Shown here: positions 18,312-28,640 of the stretch, piece after piece
How positions within the stretch are numbered: position 1 is the stretch's first letter
Layout of the letters: every line of letters starts with the position of its first letter
Source of the DNA: Oscillatoria sp. CS-180
Lineage (GTDB): Bacteria; Cyanobacteriota; Cyanobacteriia; Phormidesmidales; Phormidesmidaceae
Assembly: GCF_028330965.1 (NCBI RefSeq)
Contig: NZ_JAQMUB010000045.1
Location: 99,808 to 163,807 of the forward strand
Length of the DNA stretch: 64,000 nt
Direction: 5' to 3'
The notes under the pieces: model-generated
The model's database searches: none
Told to the model about the DNA's origin: nothing
Seen by the model: the letters and a program-made list of their open reading frames with translations, nothing else
Position numbers and translations under genes: made by a program

Positions 18312-18557
18312 ATGGCCAAGAAGCAAAAATTTCCTCATTTGCTGGGATCCAAATGGACAGCTCAACAAAAAACCTTTGGATGGCGGCATTTTCGAGTTGT
18401 CAATCGCAAAAACCAGGGCGGTCTCGTGTTTGCTGAGCTAGTTGCGGCGTGCGACCCCGAAGTTCGGTTTTGGGTCAATGCGAAGAGTTTGAAGAATCGC
18501 CAAGTTTGGGCAGCAGGGTGGCAATCTCCACAAGAACAGGGAAGAGACATTTCATGA
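18312..18557 (+). CDS. Trp-rich small protein (TIGR02450 family)
   Basis: The 81-residue protein has the family signature PHLLGSKWTAQQKTFGWRHF and then VNRKNQGGLVFAELVAACD and FWVNAKSLKNR. Tryptophans are conserved and the function is unknown. The frame opens at 18249, but the family begins at the ATG at 18312. Two overlapping open frames in the other phases are shadows. Confidence 0.9.
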   Translation: MAKKQKFPHLLGSKWTAQQKTFGWRHFRVVNRKNQGGLVFAELVAACDPEVRFWVNAKSLKNRQVWAAGWQSPQEQGRDIS

Positions 18558-18603
18558 AAAATTGTTAAGCTGTCAGCGTAATCCTTTAATTGTCGAGAAA
18601 TAC

Positions 18604-18933
18604 ATGTTCTCTCAAGATTTTTCAAATCAGTCTGAACCCCCCTTATTGCAAAGCGTTTTGGAACCTTTGCTCGATGACTTCAAGTACTGGTTTAGTGAGA
18701 CTGAGGCCCTTCTCACCTCTGACGCAGCCCAGAGTCTAGAATCTGAGATCCGTCAAGACTTGATGAATCAAATTCAGACTGCTCAGCAAGAGGTGGCTAC
18801 TGCTCGAACGCTGTTATTGGCAACCAGCGGAAACGCTGGGGTGGATACTGCTGTGGTGGCTCAGTGGCATCAGCTCGTGAACAAGTGTTGGCAGGCTGCT
18901 CGTCACATCCGCCAGTCAGGAAATGAGAGCTAA
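18604..18933 (+). CDS. DUF2605 family protein
   Basis: The protein is small and soluble with the family pattern LLQSVLEPLLDDFKYWFSETEALL and a C-terminal QWHQLVNKCWQAARHIRQ. It is probably helical. The ATG at 18604 is preferred over an upstream TTG at 18562. DUF2605 genes often precede DUF2973 genes in cyanobacteria, as here, which suggests a shared but unknown role. Confidence 0.87.
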   Translation: MFSQDFSNQSEPPLLQSVLEPLLDDFKYWFSETEALLTSDAAQSLESEIRQDLMNQIQTAQQEVATARTLLLATSGNAGVDTAVVAQWHQLVNKCWQAARHIRQSGNES

Positions 18934-19145
18934 TGATATTGGAGAAATCTGCTAGGTACCTTGCTGGGCCTACGTCAGATTCCTCCTGTTTGTGTCTGTG
19001 TAGACGGTTTTCCCAAAGAAATCTAAATCTATAACGACGGCTTTGGATACTATGTAATTAGAGACACTTAAGAAACTGAGTGAGTACTCGTGGGCTAATC
19101 GCCTTCTCACATGACGGCCCCTAGGGAGCAATATTTATAAGAACC

Positions 19146-19469
19146 ATGCTGCAAGCTCTTTACATCATTGCATTCGCAGTTTTGTCTGTCCTGGCGATCA
19201 GTAATCTGATACGCAACATTATGCTGTTGGGCTCTGACAGCCGCCGCGACCCTCGCAGACCCTACATGAATAATGGCGATCGCTCCAGCAGTAGTAGCTC
19301 TGGTCGGTCAATTCCTCACCCAGAGATGCTTGATGAAAAAGGGCGCGTACTGGATGAGCCACTACTGGTTATGAAATCAATCTCCCTCGAAGATGCTCGC
19401 GAGCAACTGGATGCTCTTTACGACAATTCGTCGGAGACGATGGACAGCACCCAGGATGAGGAAGCATAA
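19146..19469 (+). CDS. DUF2973 family membrane protein
   Basis: One N-terminal membrane helix (about 3-28) is followed by a flexible Ser/Arg-rich linker and the conserved tail HPEMLDEKGRVLDEPLLVMKSI, then an acidic end. It is the usual partner of DUF2605 in cyanobacterial genomes. The 212-base gap between the two genes leaves room for a separate promoter. Confidence 0.87.
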   Translation: MLQALYIIAFAVLSVLAISNLIRNIMLLGSDSRRDPRRPYMNNGDRSSSSSSGRSIPHPEMLDEKGRVLDEPLLVMKSISLEDAREQLDALYDNSSETMDSTQDEEA

Positions 19470-19659
19470 TTCCTTAGCACTGCTCTCGACGGGATGATTG
19501 ATTTCCCTCTACCAAAAGGTCCAAAGCTTATCGAGGTAGAGATTTGGGTGGTCATGCGAGTTGACTATCTGACCACTTTGTCTCCACATTCGGCAGCCGG
19601 TTGCTCCAGGCAACTTACCGTTTTATCGTAAGTCTTCAGCGAACAACAGGATGAGATAG

Positions 19660-21459
19660 CTACTGAGGCTGTGATGGTTGCCAATCTTTGTAATAGCCTT
19701 CCAGCATTTGTTTGACCATTGGAGCAGCTACCGAACCGCCGCCACCGCCTGAATGTTCAGCGAAGGCAACGATCAAAATCTCAGGGTCATCTGCTGGAGC
19801 ATACGCCCCAAACCATGCATGGTTTTCATAGGGAGGCGCTTCTGCTGTGCCAGTCTTGCCAGCAATGGGCGGCATATTAGGTAGATTGAGCGATCGCGCA
19901 GTACCGCCAGAAATCACTTGCCGTAAACCATCTTGCAAAACGTCTATGGTAACGGGCTGCAGGCCAACGGATTCGCGCCAGTCATCTTCAGTACGACTAT
20001 CCTGCAACAAGTGCGGCGTTACGAGATACCCTCCGTTGGCTGGAACTGCAAACATAACGGCGACTTGCAGCGGTGATGTTTGCAAGAAACCCTGACCAAT
20101 GGACATATTAATGCTGTCTCCTACCAGCCAGCCGTACCCTAAATTGTCCTGCTTCCAAGCATCATCTGGAACCAAGCCTGCACTTTCTTCGGCGCCTATT
20201 TCGATGCCTGTCTTAGAGCCAAATCCAAATCGACGGGTCCATTGAATCAGGGTTTCTCCACCAACTCTACGACCCACCTGATAGAAGAACGTATCGCTGC
20301 TCATTGCCATTGCGCCCCGAAACCCCAACGGGCCAAATCCCGCGTTGTTCCAGTCCCAGAACAGATGGCCTCCAACATTCAGAAAAGCGAATGTTGGCAG
20401 AACTGCATCGGGAGAGTAAGCCCCTGACTCAATACCTGCGGCGGTAGTCACAATCTTGAAGGTGCTAGCGGGTGGAAATCCTTGGAGCGATCGATTCAGG
20501 AACGGATGCTCAGCCCCTTGAAGCTGCGCCCACTGGGCGTCTGTGATGTTAGTCGTGAAGATATTGGGATCGAAGGTAGGACGGCTGACCATTGCCAAAA
20601 TGGCTCCTGAATCAGGGTCCATTGCCACGATCGCGCCCTTGGTATTGCCCAGTGCCTGTTCTGCCAGCTTCTGAACTTCTAGATCAATGGTAAGTCGAAC
20701 ATCGTTTCCAGAAATGGCAGGTTTGTTCCCCAATACACTGATGACTCGTCCAGAGCTGTCAACTTCGACCTGCTGCCCGCCCCACTGCCCCTGTAGGGTC
20801 TGCTCGAAGGCTGCTTCGGCTCCCATTTGGCCGATGATGTCACCCATACGATACTCTTCGTATTGCGACTCATTCAGTTCATCTTCAGTAATTTCGCCAG
20901 TGTAGCCCAGCACATGTGCAGCCAAATCTCCGTTGGGATAGTTGCGAACAGCTTCAGCTTCTAAACGAACGCCGGGAAGTTCATCACCAAATTCAGCAAT
21001 GGCCGTCGCCTGAGCCGGACTAACCCCGCGCGCAATGGTGATAGCTTCAATAGATTCGTATCCGGCCTGTTCCAAACGCTGGCGAATGCTGTCTGGCGAG
21101 ACATTCAATATTTCAGACAAGCGGTCGATGACGGTAGGCCATTCAGACCGAGGGAGTGCGATTGGCCAAATAGAAATGGAATGGGATAGACGGCTACTTG
21201 CCAAGATCTTCCCGTTGCGGTCAAGTAAGGCTCCTCTGGCAGGACGTTTGGGAACCAAACGAATACGGTTGGTTTCTGCCCGCTGGCGATTGCGAATGCC
21301 GTCCACAAGCTGGAGCTGGGCTAGGCGAGTTCCTACTGCACCAAACAGCACACCTGAGACAACGACCATTGCCATGACTGCCTGAAAATGTTTGCCGACA
21401 GTGCGATCGCTATCTTTTTTCAGTCTAAGTTGCCACCGAGATTGCAAATCTAATGTCAT
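19660..21459 (-). CDS. mrdA: Penicillin-binding protein 2 (elongasome transpeptidase)
   Basis: This is a class B PBP that cross-links peptidoglycan during elongation. One N-terminal membrane anchor (about 30-50) is followed by the PBP dimerisation domain (RGALLDRNGKILA) and the transpeptidase domain. The active site shows STFK (S332, K335), a SSD triad and KTGT (K535). Numbers count from the ATG at 21459; a TTG at 21486 would add nine residues. There is no rodA next to it. Confidence 0.95.
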   Translation of the reverse strand: MTLDLQSRWQLRLKKDSDRTVGKHFQAVMAMVVVSGVLFGAVGTRLAQLQLVDGIRNRQRAETNRIRLVPKRPARGALLDRNGKILASSRLSHSISIWPIALPRSEWPTVIDRLSEILNVSPDSIRQRLEQAGYESIEAITIARGVSPAQATAIAEFGDELPGVRLEAEAVRNYPNGDLAAHVLGYTGEITEDELNESQYEEYRMGDIIGQMGAEAAFEQTLQGQWGGQQVEVDSSGRVISVLGNKPAISGNDVRLTIDLEVQKLAEQALGNTKGAIVAMDPDSGAILAMVSRPTFDPNIFTTNITDAQWAQLQGAEHPFLNRSLQGFPPASTFKIVTTAAGIESGAYSPDAVLPTFAFLNVGGHLFWDWNNAGFGPLGFRGAMAMSSDTFFYQVGRRVGGETLIQWTRRFGFGSKTGIEIGAEESAGLVPDDAWKQDNLGYGWLVGDSINMSIGQGFLQTSPLQVAVMFAVPANGGYLVTPHLLQDSRTEDDWRESVGLQPVTIDVLQDGLRQVISGGTARSLNLPNMPPIAGKTGTAEAPPYENHAWFGAYAPADDPEILIVAFAEHSGGGGGSVAAPMVKQMLEGYYKDWQPSQPQ

Positions 21460-21566
21460 GGCGTTCACTTCAACCAACCAAAGCAAGCCTACTGTAGCCC
21501 ATTATGAATTGTGAATTGCGATTTTTGGGGCAGTCGTTTGAAGTGAACATCCAAAGTAGCAAGCCA

Positions 21567-22109
21567 TCAAGGTTTGCTGAGTTTCAGTTGCTGATGGCAA
21601 ATCCAAGATTTGTCAGGATTGTGCTGATAAAAACGCAGTTCCCAATCGACAGGTGCTTGAGGGTCTACTAAATTGACCGCAAGAGCCTTCAAATCGTCTG
21701 ATTGTTCAGACACAAAGTCATAGGCAAGACTGAGATGGAGCCAGTCCTTAGGTCTGAGGGGAGTTTTTCGAGTCGCTGATGTCGCCGTACAGACAAAATC
21801 CAAAATCAGTTTTCTCAGCCATTCTGACGATAATTCGAGGCCATGCCAGTCAGCCCGAAAGACCAGATCCTTGACGTCTATGACCGGTTCAGGTTGCGAT
21901 CGCCGGAGTCGTTTAAGAGACCGCTCCAATTTTTGTGTGTATCTGGGAACAGCACCCGGCACATCCTCAAAGAAGCCTGTTAGCGTACAGTGAGGCATGT
22001 ATTGATGAGCCATATTCGGCCCATAAGCCATACGACTTTTGTCAAAATAGGTCTTAAGTTGCTCTGCTAATTCACCAGTCGGACAAGCATAAACAATAAA
22101 TTTAGTCAT
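21567..22109 (-). CDS. 2H phosphoesterase-like protein
   Basis: Two His-x-Ser/Thr motifs stand in the expected places: HCTLTG (H40, T42) and HLSLAY (H125, S127). They define the 2H fold of RNA ligase/cyclic phosphodiesterase-like enzymes. The substrate (cyclic nucleotide, RNA end or other) cannot be told. The protein is cytoplasmic and 180 residues long. It is read toward the PBP2 gene with a gap of about 80 bases. Confidence 0.8.
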   Translation of the reverse strand: MTKFIVYACPTGELAEQLKTYFDKSRMAYGPNMAHQYMPHCTLTGFFEDVPGAVPRYTQKLERSLKRLRRSQPEPVIDVKDLVFRADWHGLELSSEWLRKLILDFVCTATSATRKTPLRPKDWLHLSLAYDFVSEQSDDLKALAVNLVDPQAPVDWELRFYQHNPDKSWICHQQLKLSKP

Positions 22110-22537
22110 AGGAGCATTAGAGAGTCTGTTTTCTCAGCTCAGCGGCATTTTGACAAACCGCATTAGCATCAATTAGATGTGACTTGTCGTAATGCAGAGA
22201 TTACGAACTCCCTTGACCCGCGATGGCAAAAAATCGCTAAGAAGCTTTGAGAAAACCTGGGGCAAACTCAGCTTGATAGCTTTCACTCCCTGCAATATAA
22301 GCATATGGAATGCTGCCTATGGTAGCGTTAACGCTCGTTTATGCTGACTTTAACCTGCGACCTTTTGGTGGTTCGATAGCTTAAACCATAGGTGTCACTT
22401 TCTGCTTGAAAACAATAAGGCCACTCCACACTCCATGTTCTCAAACAGAACAGAGCATGAAACGGCCTTTCCAGATAACTTTTAGTAGATCGATAGTGAA
22501 TCAGCAGTCCACCCTTAGCAGAAATTCAAGCTCTCTT
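22110..22537. other. Gap with no recognised gene
   Basis: It holds a 12-base palindrome AGCGTTAACGCT near 22323 and otherwise nothing clear. An open frame at 22406-22702 overlaps the end of the DUF1400 gene and looks like chance. Confidence 0.4.
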
Positions 22538-23149
22538 TTACAAGAAGCCTGCCGCCAGAAACTGCTCAACCGTCGAGATGTCTTTTTGAACTTGCTCAAC
22601 GACAGGACCTATTTTCTCAGTTTCAACCACGACAGAATCAGCATCAAATTCTTGAATAAATTCGATCGCACTGACTTGGTTATCCGCTGCAGAAGCCAGT
22701 AGTGCATCTTTGATGTAAGTCCAGCTTTGTTGAGATCCATTAGGCATGTTAATCGTGGTTCCAACTAGCTGAAAAAAGCTTTCAGCAATAAAGGTTTGGC
22801 TGGCTTCTTCTAAGAGCCCTTGATCAACACTCACTTCAGTATTGAGGACTGAAAGAGCAACCTCTTTTTCAACATTTATGACACCTAAAAGAGACTCAAT
22901 TTCTTGAGAGGGTTGTCCTGTGGCTGAGAAATCTGCTAGGTCCTGCACCGACAAACTACCGAATTGAAAACCACCATAAGACAGTTTGATCTCCTCTAAT
23001 GCTTGAGCTTTAGGGGCTTGAGATAGCAGAACAGCACCAGTACCCAGAACAACGCCCCCTATAGAGAACAGACGGGTTAGAAGACGCGATTTCGAAAAAG
23101 AGGGATTACTCAAGCTGAAAGGAATACCTAAAAGTAGGGGCAAACGCAT
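22538..23149 (-). CDS. DUF1400 domain protein, exported
   Basis: The N terminus (from the ATG at 23149) has a hydrophobic segment ending SQAPKAQA, a likely signal peptide. The mature part opens with IKLSYGGFQFGSLSVQDLADFSATGQ, the DUF1400 pattern that in other cyanobacterial proteins precedes an alpha/beta hydrolase. Here no hydrolase follows; the protein consists of DUF1400-type helical sequence only. The frame extends upstream to 23344, but that extension has no signal-like or conserved features. Confidence 0.75.
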   Translation of the reverse strand: MRLPLLLGIPFSLSNPSFSKSRLLTRLFSIGGVVLGTGAVLLSQAPKAQALEEIKLSYGGFQFGSLSVQDLADFSATGQPSQEIESLLGVINVEKEVALSVLNTEVSVDQGLLEEASQTFIAESFFQLVGTTINMPNGSQQSWTYIKDALLASAADNQVSAIEFIQEFDADSVVVETEKIGPVVEQVQKDISTVEQFLAAGFL

Positions 23150-23374
23150 GATTTTAAAGTTCCAGAAAACAGAGACATCTAATCGGACTGACGATTTGCG
23201 GACTAGAAAGTTGCAGTTTAGATAGTCAGCAAGACAGTAAAGTCGCTGAGCGATTATAGCGATTTTGAGAAAGCGTGTTGATGTTACTGTATCCCAGTTC
23301 CTAGGCAATAGAGGTCTTGGTTGAAAAGCACCACCACCTTGCATCAGCTAGGAATGGGTACGTCAAGAAGACGC

Positions 23375-25207
23375 CTATTCTTGTGCCTCTCTACAGCGAA
23401 GATGGACATATAGATAACCGCCTTTATTCCCTTGGGGCATGTCGGGCGAAAGGCGGCAAGACTCAGGCATAGTGACGATGAGGGGATCGTCATCTTCAAT
23501 TCGTGAGCGGATAGCCCAGACATCAGCTGGTTTTGCAATCTGATCAATTCTGTCAGCAAAGCTCTCGGTGAGCGACCTTTCGACACCATAACCGTGTCTG
23601 ATTGAGAAAAACATTGGAGCTGCTTTCCAACCACTGCCAGGGTCATTGGGGTGGAAGTTTCGATCAATTTCCCATCCAATGCTTAAAAAACGAGCGCCAA
23701 TGACGGTAGGTTGCTCATGTACCTTTTCAGTGGATGCCAGCACAACGGGATAGATTGAGTGCTCTTGAACAAATGGAATAAAGCGATCAGGAGCATAGTA
23801 TTTCGGAAACGCAACATTGTTGACGATTAGAAGCGAACTCAGCAAGCCGAGTATCCAGGTAAGTTGAACGAAACGTCGACCCGATAGTCGTTTGCGGCTG
23901 AAGGGAATGGAGATACTCAGATCGCCGTTGGGCGATCGCTGTGTCCAATAGTGAGCAAAAATTCCTCCCGATAAGATCAGCACAGCGGGATAGTAAGTAA
24001 ATTTGTAGCGTAGGCCACGGGTGATGTCTGAGCCATAGACATAACAGATCACAGCAAAAAGACTTAGAATAGCCAACAAAAAGCCGCCTATCAGCATCGA
24101 GCCCATGCGCTTCTGAGGTACATTACAAAGCTTTCCAATCCCTCTGAAGAAAGTAGGGACGAATTTTGCAATAAACAGCAGTGTCAGTAGGATACCGAAA
24201 CTGATAATGACGAAATCCAAAGGTGTTTGAGCAAAGAAATTGGCTGGCGTAACGAAAGTTGTAATGAAAGCAGCAAAGGTCTGTACTAAGGGATTAAACC
24301 ACCTCATAAACCAGCCATTTTCTCTCAAAAAGGTTGTCTGAGGGCTGCCATAAAAATGCAGCAGTACAGGCAGCCAAGCAAGAATTCCAAGAGTTGTGAT
24401 AGAAACGGCTCCGTAGATAGGTCTCCAATGGGATTTCCATAAAACGGAGAGTCGCTCTTGTCTAATCTGTTTGCCTGCAATGATGGCGATAACAATTCCC
24501 TCAGCACAGAACGTCAACGCCGAGAAATAGTGGTTAGCAAAAGCAAAAATATTGACTAAACCCCATCCTAAACAAAGCTGCCAATCAGGAGCTTTTTGAG
24601 CAGACACGGAACGGGCGGCAATGACAAAACACCCTAGAGATAGGGTAATCAGAGTAATGGCTAGCCCATAGTGTCGCGCTTCTTGGGAGAGAAATAGGCT
24701 GAAAGGTGAGACTGCCATGAAAGCAGCACTCAACATTCCTGCTAGTGAGGATTGAAAAGTATTCTTAGCTGCCCAAAAGATACAGGGTATTGCTAAAGAA
24801 CCTAATAATGCTGAAAACAAACGAGCGATCGCGAGGGAAGCAACAGCCCCTTCTCTAGAGAACAAATCCATCCAAAAATGGGCCAGCATAAAATAGGCAG
24901 GTGGATGATTATTTTCCTGGAGTAGATAACGAGCAGAATCTAGAAAGGTCGCCTCACTATTCAGCGTAATAGGTTGCAGAAGTGCTTTCAGGTCAACAAC
25001 TGCTTCTGTTGGCAAAAAGTAGCTGCTATTACCTAAGCTAAAGATGACGGTGCTAACCTCATCCATCCAGGCCGTTTTTAAGCCTAGATTCATGACTCTT
25101 AGCCCTAAACCTACTAGGAAAAATAGGGACACAAGCACGAAAATGTTCTGATGCGATCGCGCTTTCTGCTGACTTGAAGTTCCTAGCTGACGCAAAACAG
25201 ATCCCAA
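23375..25207 (-). CDS. GT39/ArnT-like membrane glycosyltransferase
   Basis: The 610-residue protein has a dozen or so membrane helices, an early WMDE (D49, E50) in the first outer loop and a soluble C-terminal part (about 460-610). This is the plan of polyprenyl-phosphate sugar transferases of the PMT/ArnT superfamily. The sugar and acceptor are unknown. It is upstream of, and co-directional with, the DUF1400 gene. Confidence 0.85.
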   Translation of the reverse strand: MGSVLRQLGTSSQQKARSHQNIFVLVSLFFLVGLGLRVMNLGLKTAWMDEVSTVIFSLGNSSYFLPTEAVVDLKALLQPITLNSEATFLDSARYLLQENNHPPAYFMLAHFWMDLFSREGAVASLAIARLFSALLGSLAIPCIFWAAKNTFQSSLAGMLSAAFMAVSPFSLFLSQEARHYGLAITLITLSLGCFVIAARSVSAQKAPDWQLCLGWGLVNIFAFANHYFSALTFCAEGIVIAIIAGKQIRQERLSVLWKSHWRPIYGAVSITTLGILAWLPVLLHFYGSPQTTFLRENGWFMRWFNPLVQTFAAFITTFVTPANFFAQTPLDFVIISFGILLTLLFIAKFVPTFFRGIGKLCNVPQKRMGSMLIGGFLLAILSLFAVICYVYGSDITRGLRYKFTYYPAVLILSGGIFAHYWTQRSPNGDLSISIPFSRKRLSGRRFVQLTWILGLLSSLLIVNNVAFPKYYAPDRFIPFVQEHSIYPVVLASTEKVHEQPTVIGARFLSIGWEIDRNFHPNDPGSGWKAAPMFFSIRHGYGVERSLTESFADRIDQIAKPADVWAIRSRIEDDDPLIVTMPESCRLSPDMPQGNKGGYLYVHLRCREAQE

Positions 25208-25605
25208 CGCTGATACCCTCCTAGTAATGAGTCAATCGTTCAATCATAGTATCTGCAAAAGGGACGCCATTTGCGTTGGAGTATGGTGCCAATTTATGCG
25301 GAGTTTTGCCCAATAAGGTTAAGACAAATAGCAACCCTACTAAGAATTTAAGGCTTGAGGGTGCTGAGAAACAGACAAAAGTCGAACGCTTGCAGGTCCA
25401 ATCGTGCAGTTCTAGATGAGTTGAATTAAAGTTAGATTAAGGAACAGATAGGACTGATCAGCCTCATGGCTCTAGTACCGCTACGCGGAATTCAAAATTC
25501 AAAGCTAAGGCAGATAAGCTTTCTCAGTGTTTTGAATGGTGAGTCTATTTCTGCCGCAGTGTACTAGTGCTTTCCTGTCATCATCTTTAGAATCAGAGTA
25601 GCTCA
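25208..25605. other. Divergent intergenic region
   Basis: It contains the promoters of the glycosyltransferase (minus) and CHAD (plus) genes. ATTCAAA occurs twice near 25500. No hairpin terminator, small gene or clear copy of repeats A or B was seen. Confidence 0.4.
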
Positions 25606-26766
25606 ATGAAATCGACAAATCGCTCAACAATCTGTACGCTAGCTGCTGAAGAGGTTGCCAATTGCTTGCAGCGAGCCGAAAGTTACGAACATTTGGTGAT
25701 TGAAGATCAAGATCCTGAGGATCTGCATCAGATGCGGGTCAATCTACGACGATTGAGAACGGCAACGCAGGTCTTTAAGCCGGGTATCGTACTCCCTAAA
25801 GCTGGGGAAGAAGCTCAGGTAAAAAAAGTTTTTGGACGTTTAGGCAAACTTCGTGATCTGGATGTCATTTTTGAGACACTCCAAAACCAGTACGCGCCTG
25901 ATCTGCCAAGTGCAGAACGACGCACATTGGAAGCTATCTTTGACCATCTCCTTAAGCAGCGAAAGAAAGCTTACAAACGAGCAAAAACGAAGCTGAAGGG
26001 CGATCGCTACAACCATCTTAAAAGGAGTTTGTATCGATGGGCATCTAAGCCTAAATGCAATGCCTTGGCTGAGCTCAGTATTTATGAGGTATTACCGGAT
26101 CTAACATTACCCACAATCAGCCAGCTTTGGCTACATCCAGGTTGGTTCTTTGCTGTAGAACCGGCGAAGAAAGATCTCAAACCCGATACGACCCTAAGCA
26201 GCGATCAGGTCGACAAACTCTTAGCAGATCAGGGGGACGTGCTGCACAGTCTGAGAAAGCAGGTGAAGCGAGTACGGTATCAGCTGACATTTGTTTCGGA
26301 ATTTTATGGCGATCGCATAAAAGACCATCTATCTAAGCTAGCCAAACTACAATCAGCTCTCGGAAAGCTGCAAGATAGCTTAGTTATAGAAGCTGCATTA
26401 GAAGCTGTAATGCCCGATTGGCAAACAGCATTGCCTACTTTGAAATCCTTGGTGTCGGACAGTCGTCACCAAGCTTGGAAACGCTGGCAAACGCTTCAGC
26501 AGTATTATCTCGACACCTCAAATCGACACTCCTTACGCCAAATTTTGATTACGCCAGGTAAGACTTTAGAATCATCTACACATTTGGTACCCGAGGAGAT
26601 GTCTCACCTAGCAGTGGTCGGGGTTCCTGAGCAGTCGTCCGACCAGATAGACGACACTGGTGATGACCTGAATGATGTTGAGCAAACGCCACCATCTGCA
26701 TCTGTTTCAAGCTCTGAAATTCCTTCCGCGTCAGAAGCCATTGACTCAAATACCACTTCATCTTGA
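25606..26766 (+). CDS. CHAD domain protein
   Basis: The CHAD domain (residues about 10-320) is all-helical and binds polyphosphate through conserved His and basic residues. Seen here are LHQMRVNLRRLRTA (about 40-53) and the second-half equivalent LHSLRKQVKRVRYQL. The C-terminal 60 residues are Ser/Asp-rich and probably disordered. There is no polyphosphate kinase or CYTH domain next to it. Confidence 0.92.
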   Translation: MKSTNRSTICTLAAEEVANCLQRAESYEHLVIEDQDPEDLHQMRVNLRRLRTATQVFKPGIVLPKAGEEAQVKKVFGRLGKLRDLDVIFETLQNQYAPDLPSAERRTLEAIFDHLLKQRKKAYKRAKTKLKGDRYNHLKRSLYRWASKPKCNALAELSIYEVLPDLTLPTISQLWLHPGWFFAVEPAKKDLKPDTTLSSDQVDKLLADQGDVLHSLRKQVKRVRYQLTFVSEFYGDRIKDHLSKLAKLQSALGKLQDSLVIEAALEAVMPDWQTALPTLKSLVSDSRHQAWKRWQTLQQYYLDTSNRHSLRQILITPGKTLESSTHLVPEEMSHLAVVGVPEQSSDQIDDTGDDLNDVEQTPPSASVSSSEIPSASEAIDSNTTSS

Positions 26767-26921
26767 AGATATAAAGATTCAGCGTTAACTTATCCAAACA
26801 ACCCTTTTGATGAAATAACCACGTCAATTGGTGGGTTAGGAAACGCCCACCTAGCATTCTGGGGTAGAAGCAAAATTTCAATATCTCAAAACGTCGATAG
26901 TCCGCTACGATCATTGCCGTT

Positions 26922-28259
26922 GTGTGGCACGTTTCTGAAATGCTGTACAAAGCACTACTTGCGTTTGGCCTATTGTCGTTGCTGGGAGAGCAACCCAAAA
27001 CCGTAACGCCCTTCTACTCGATAGCATGGCCTTCCATGGATACAGTGATCAGCTGGCAGTCGCCTTGGCTGCTCAGCATGAATGCCCCTGACCCAGAAGC
27101 CAAAGATATCGTTCGCAACTACTTAAACATCCTTGCGAGTCAAGGATTTCCAGTCGAAGAACAGGGCCTTTGGTTTCAAACTGGGGCTACTGCGATCGCA
27201 GTCCATCAGCCCTATCGCCCTGTGTCTTCTGCCTCTTTGACTAAGATGGCAACAACCCTAGCCGCACTAGAAACCTGGCCTATTACCCACCGCTTCGAGA
27301 CCCTATTTGGACACACAGGCACGCTGGAGAACGGTGTCATCAATGGGGATCTTGTCGTTCAGTGGACGGGCGATCCTTATTTCGTTTGGGAAGAGGCGAT
27401 CGTACTAGGGAATGCCTTGAATCAACTTGGAGTCCAGAAAGTAACGGGTAACCTCGTCATCCTAGGCGAGTTTTCGATGAATTTCGAACCAGATTCCTAT
27501 CGATCTGGCGAACTTTTTATCCAGGCCATCGATTCTGGTCTCTGGTCTAACGATGCTGGGTATGCCTATAGCCAGCTATCTTCAGAGACACCTCAGCCCT
27601 CGTTGACTATTGAGGGAGAAGTCACTGTCTCCGCTCCTAATAGCGTCACGGTTTCACAATGGCTCATTCGTCATCAGTCGCTACCTTTGGTCCCGCTTCT
27701 CAAAGCTATGAACATCTATAGCAACAACGAGATGGCTGAACAGTTCGCCGTGGCAGCAGGAGGCATTGATACAGTAATGGCTAAGGCTGCAGAAAGAACT
27801 GGAGTGCCCATTGCAGAGATTCGGTTAATTAACGGTTCTGGCCTTGGGGTCGACAATCGGCTTTCTCCCCGTGCTGTAGTGGCTATTCTGCTAGAGATTC
27901 AGCGCCAGTTGAGAACACACAATCTGTCTATTTCTGACGTGATGCCTGTTTTCGGCCAGGATGAAGGCACCCTCGTTTTTCGTGAACTCCCTAATAAAGC
28001 AGCTCTAAAAACCGGGACGCTGAATACTGTGAGTTCACTAGCAGGGTATTTTCCAACGCGCGATCGCGGTCCGGTTTGGTTCTCCATTCAAAATTGGGGG
28101 GGAGATCTGGAACTGCTCAGAGCGCAACAGGACGCGCTACTACTTGCCCTACAGCAACATTGGGGACAGGCCCCACCCCCTGAAACCTTTCAACCTAAAG
28201 TCATCATGGGTGAATGGCCTTACCAGTTAGGAGATTCTGACCGCAACACTGCGTTGTAG
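26922..28259 (+). CDS. D-alanyl-D-alanine carboxypeptidase (PBP4 / peptidase S13 family)
   Basis: It removes or cuts peptide cross-links of peptidoglycan in the periplasm. Active-site motifs are SLTK (S105, K108), SNN in NIYSNNEMAEQ and KTGT. The N terminus is hydrophobic with a basic-poor start, compatible with export. The listed start is GTG at 26922; the ATG at 26940 would remove six residues. It follows the CHAD gene on the same strand after 155 bases. Confidence 0.92.
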   Translation: MWHVSEMLYKALLAFGLLSLLGEQPKTVTPFYSIAWPSMDTVISWQSPWLLSMNAPDPEAKDIVRNYLNILASQGFPVEEQGLWFQTGATAIAVHQPYRPVSSASLTKMATTLAALETWPITHRFETLFGHTGTLENGVINGDLVVQWTGDPYFVWEEAIVLGNALNQLGVQKVTGNLVILGEFSMNFEPDSYRSGELFIQAIDSGLWSNDAGYAYSQLSSETPQPSLTIEGEVTVSAPNSVTVSQWLIRHQSLPLVPLLKAMNIYSNNEMAEQFAVAAGGIDTVMAKAAERTGVPIAEIRLINGSGLGVDNRLSPRAVVAILLEIQRQLRTHNLSISDVMPVFGQDEGTLVFRELPNKAALKTGTLNTVSSLAGYFPTRDRGPVWFSIQNWGGDLELLRAQQDALLLALQQHWGQAPPPETFQPKVIMGEWPYQLGDSDRNTAL

Positions 28260-28403
28260 GTTCACTGGTTCTTAGAATTAATGCAGGATGTCCACAAGAC
28301 GGACGGCAATGCTTACCTGACACCAACTGTAGTAATCGAATAACCCATGCATCAATCCTGGTTCTGTTAATCAGTCCTTTAGGCAGTAACTTTTAATTCA
28401 TCA

Positions 28404-28640
28404 TTAGGGCGTCACTTCCGTTAGCCCTCGTGTAGTTAGCACGAGTAACTCATTTCCACGGCGGCCAAAGATAATGACGGGTGTACCAGGTGCCAGAATG
28501 TAGCGTGAATCAGGAATGCAAAGTCGTGCAGCCCAGGTCGCTCCCATAACCCTAACTCGTCCAGGGATCGGGCCAGCAATTAAGCTCTCAACGACGCCAT
28601 ACATTGTTTTGTTTAGGATTTCTGTATCGACTTGTTTCAT
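28404..28640 (-). CDS. NfeD C-terminal (OB-fold) domain protein
   Basis: The short protein is made of one domain: SLIAGPIPGRVRVMGATWAARL, then a strand LAPGTPVIIFGRRGNELLVL. This is the NfeD-C beta-barrel seen on membrane stomatin partners, but no membrane anchor is present from the ATG at 28640. A longer frame from 28697 adds a weakly hydrophobic leader (LLILDLINFLKLCI), so a membrane-anchored form cannot be excluded. Confidence 0.75.
   Translation of the reverse strand: MKQVDTEILNKTMYGVVESLIAGPIPGRVRVMGATWAARLCIPDSRYILAPGTPVIIFGRRGNELLVLTTRGLTEVTP

Noticed and set aside
19015..19060. ACGACGGCT near 19035 as a repeat A copy
   Set aside because: No TTGTCCTnACGGAAC precedes it.
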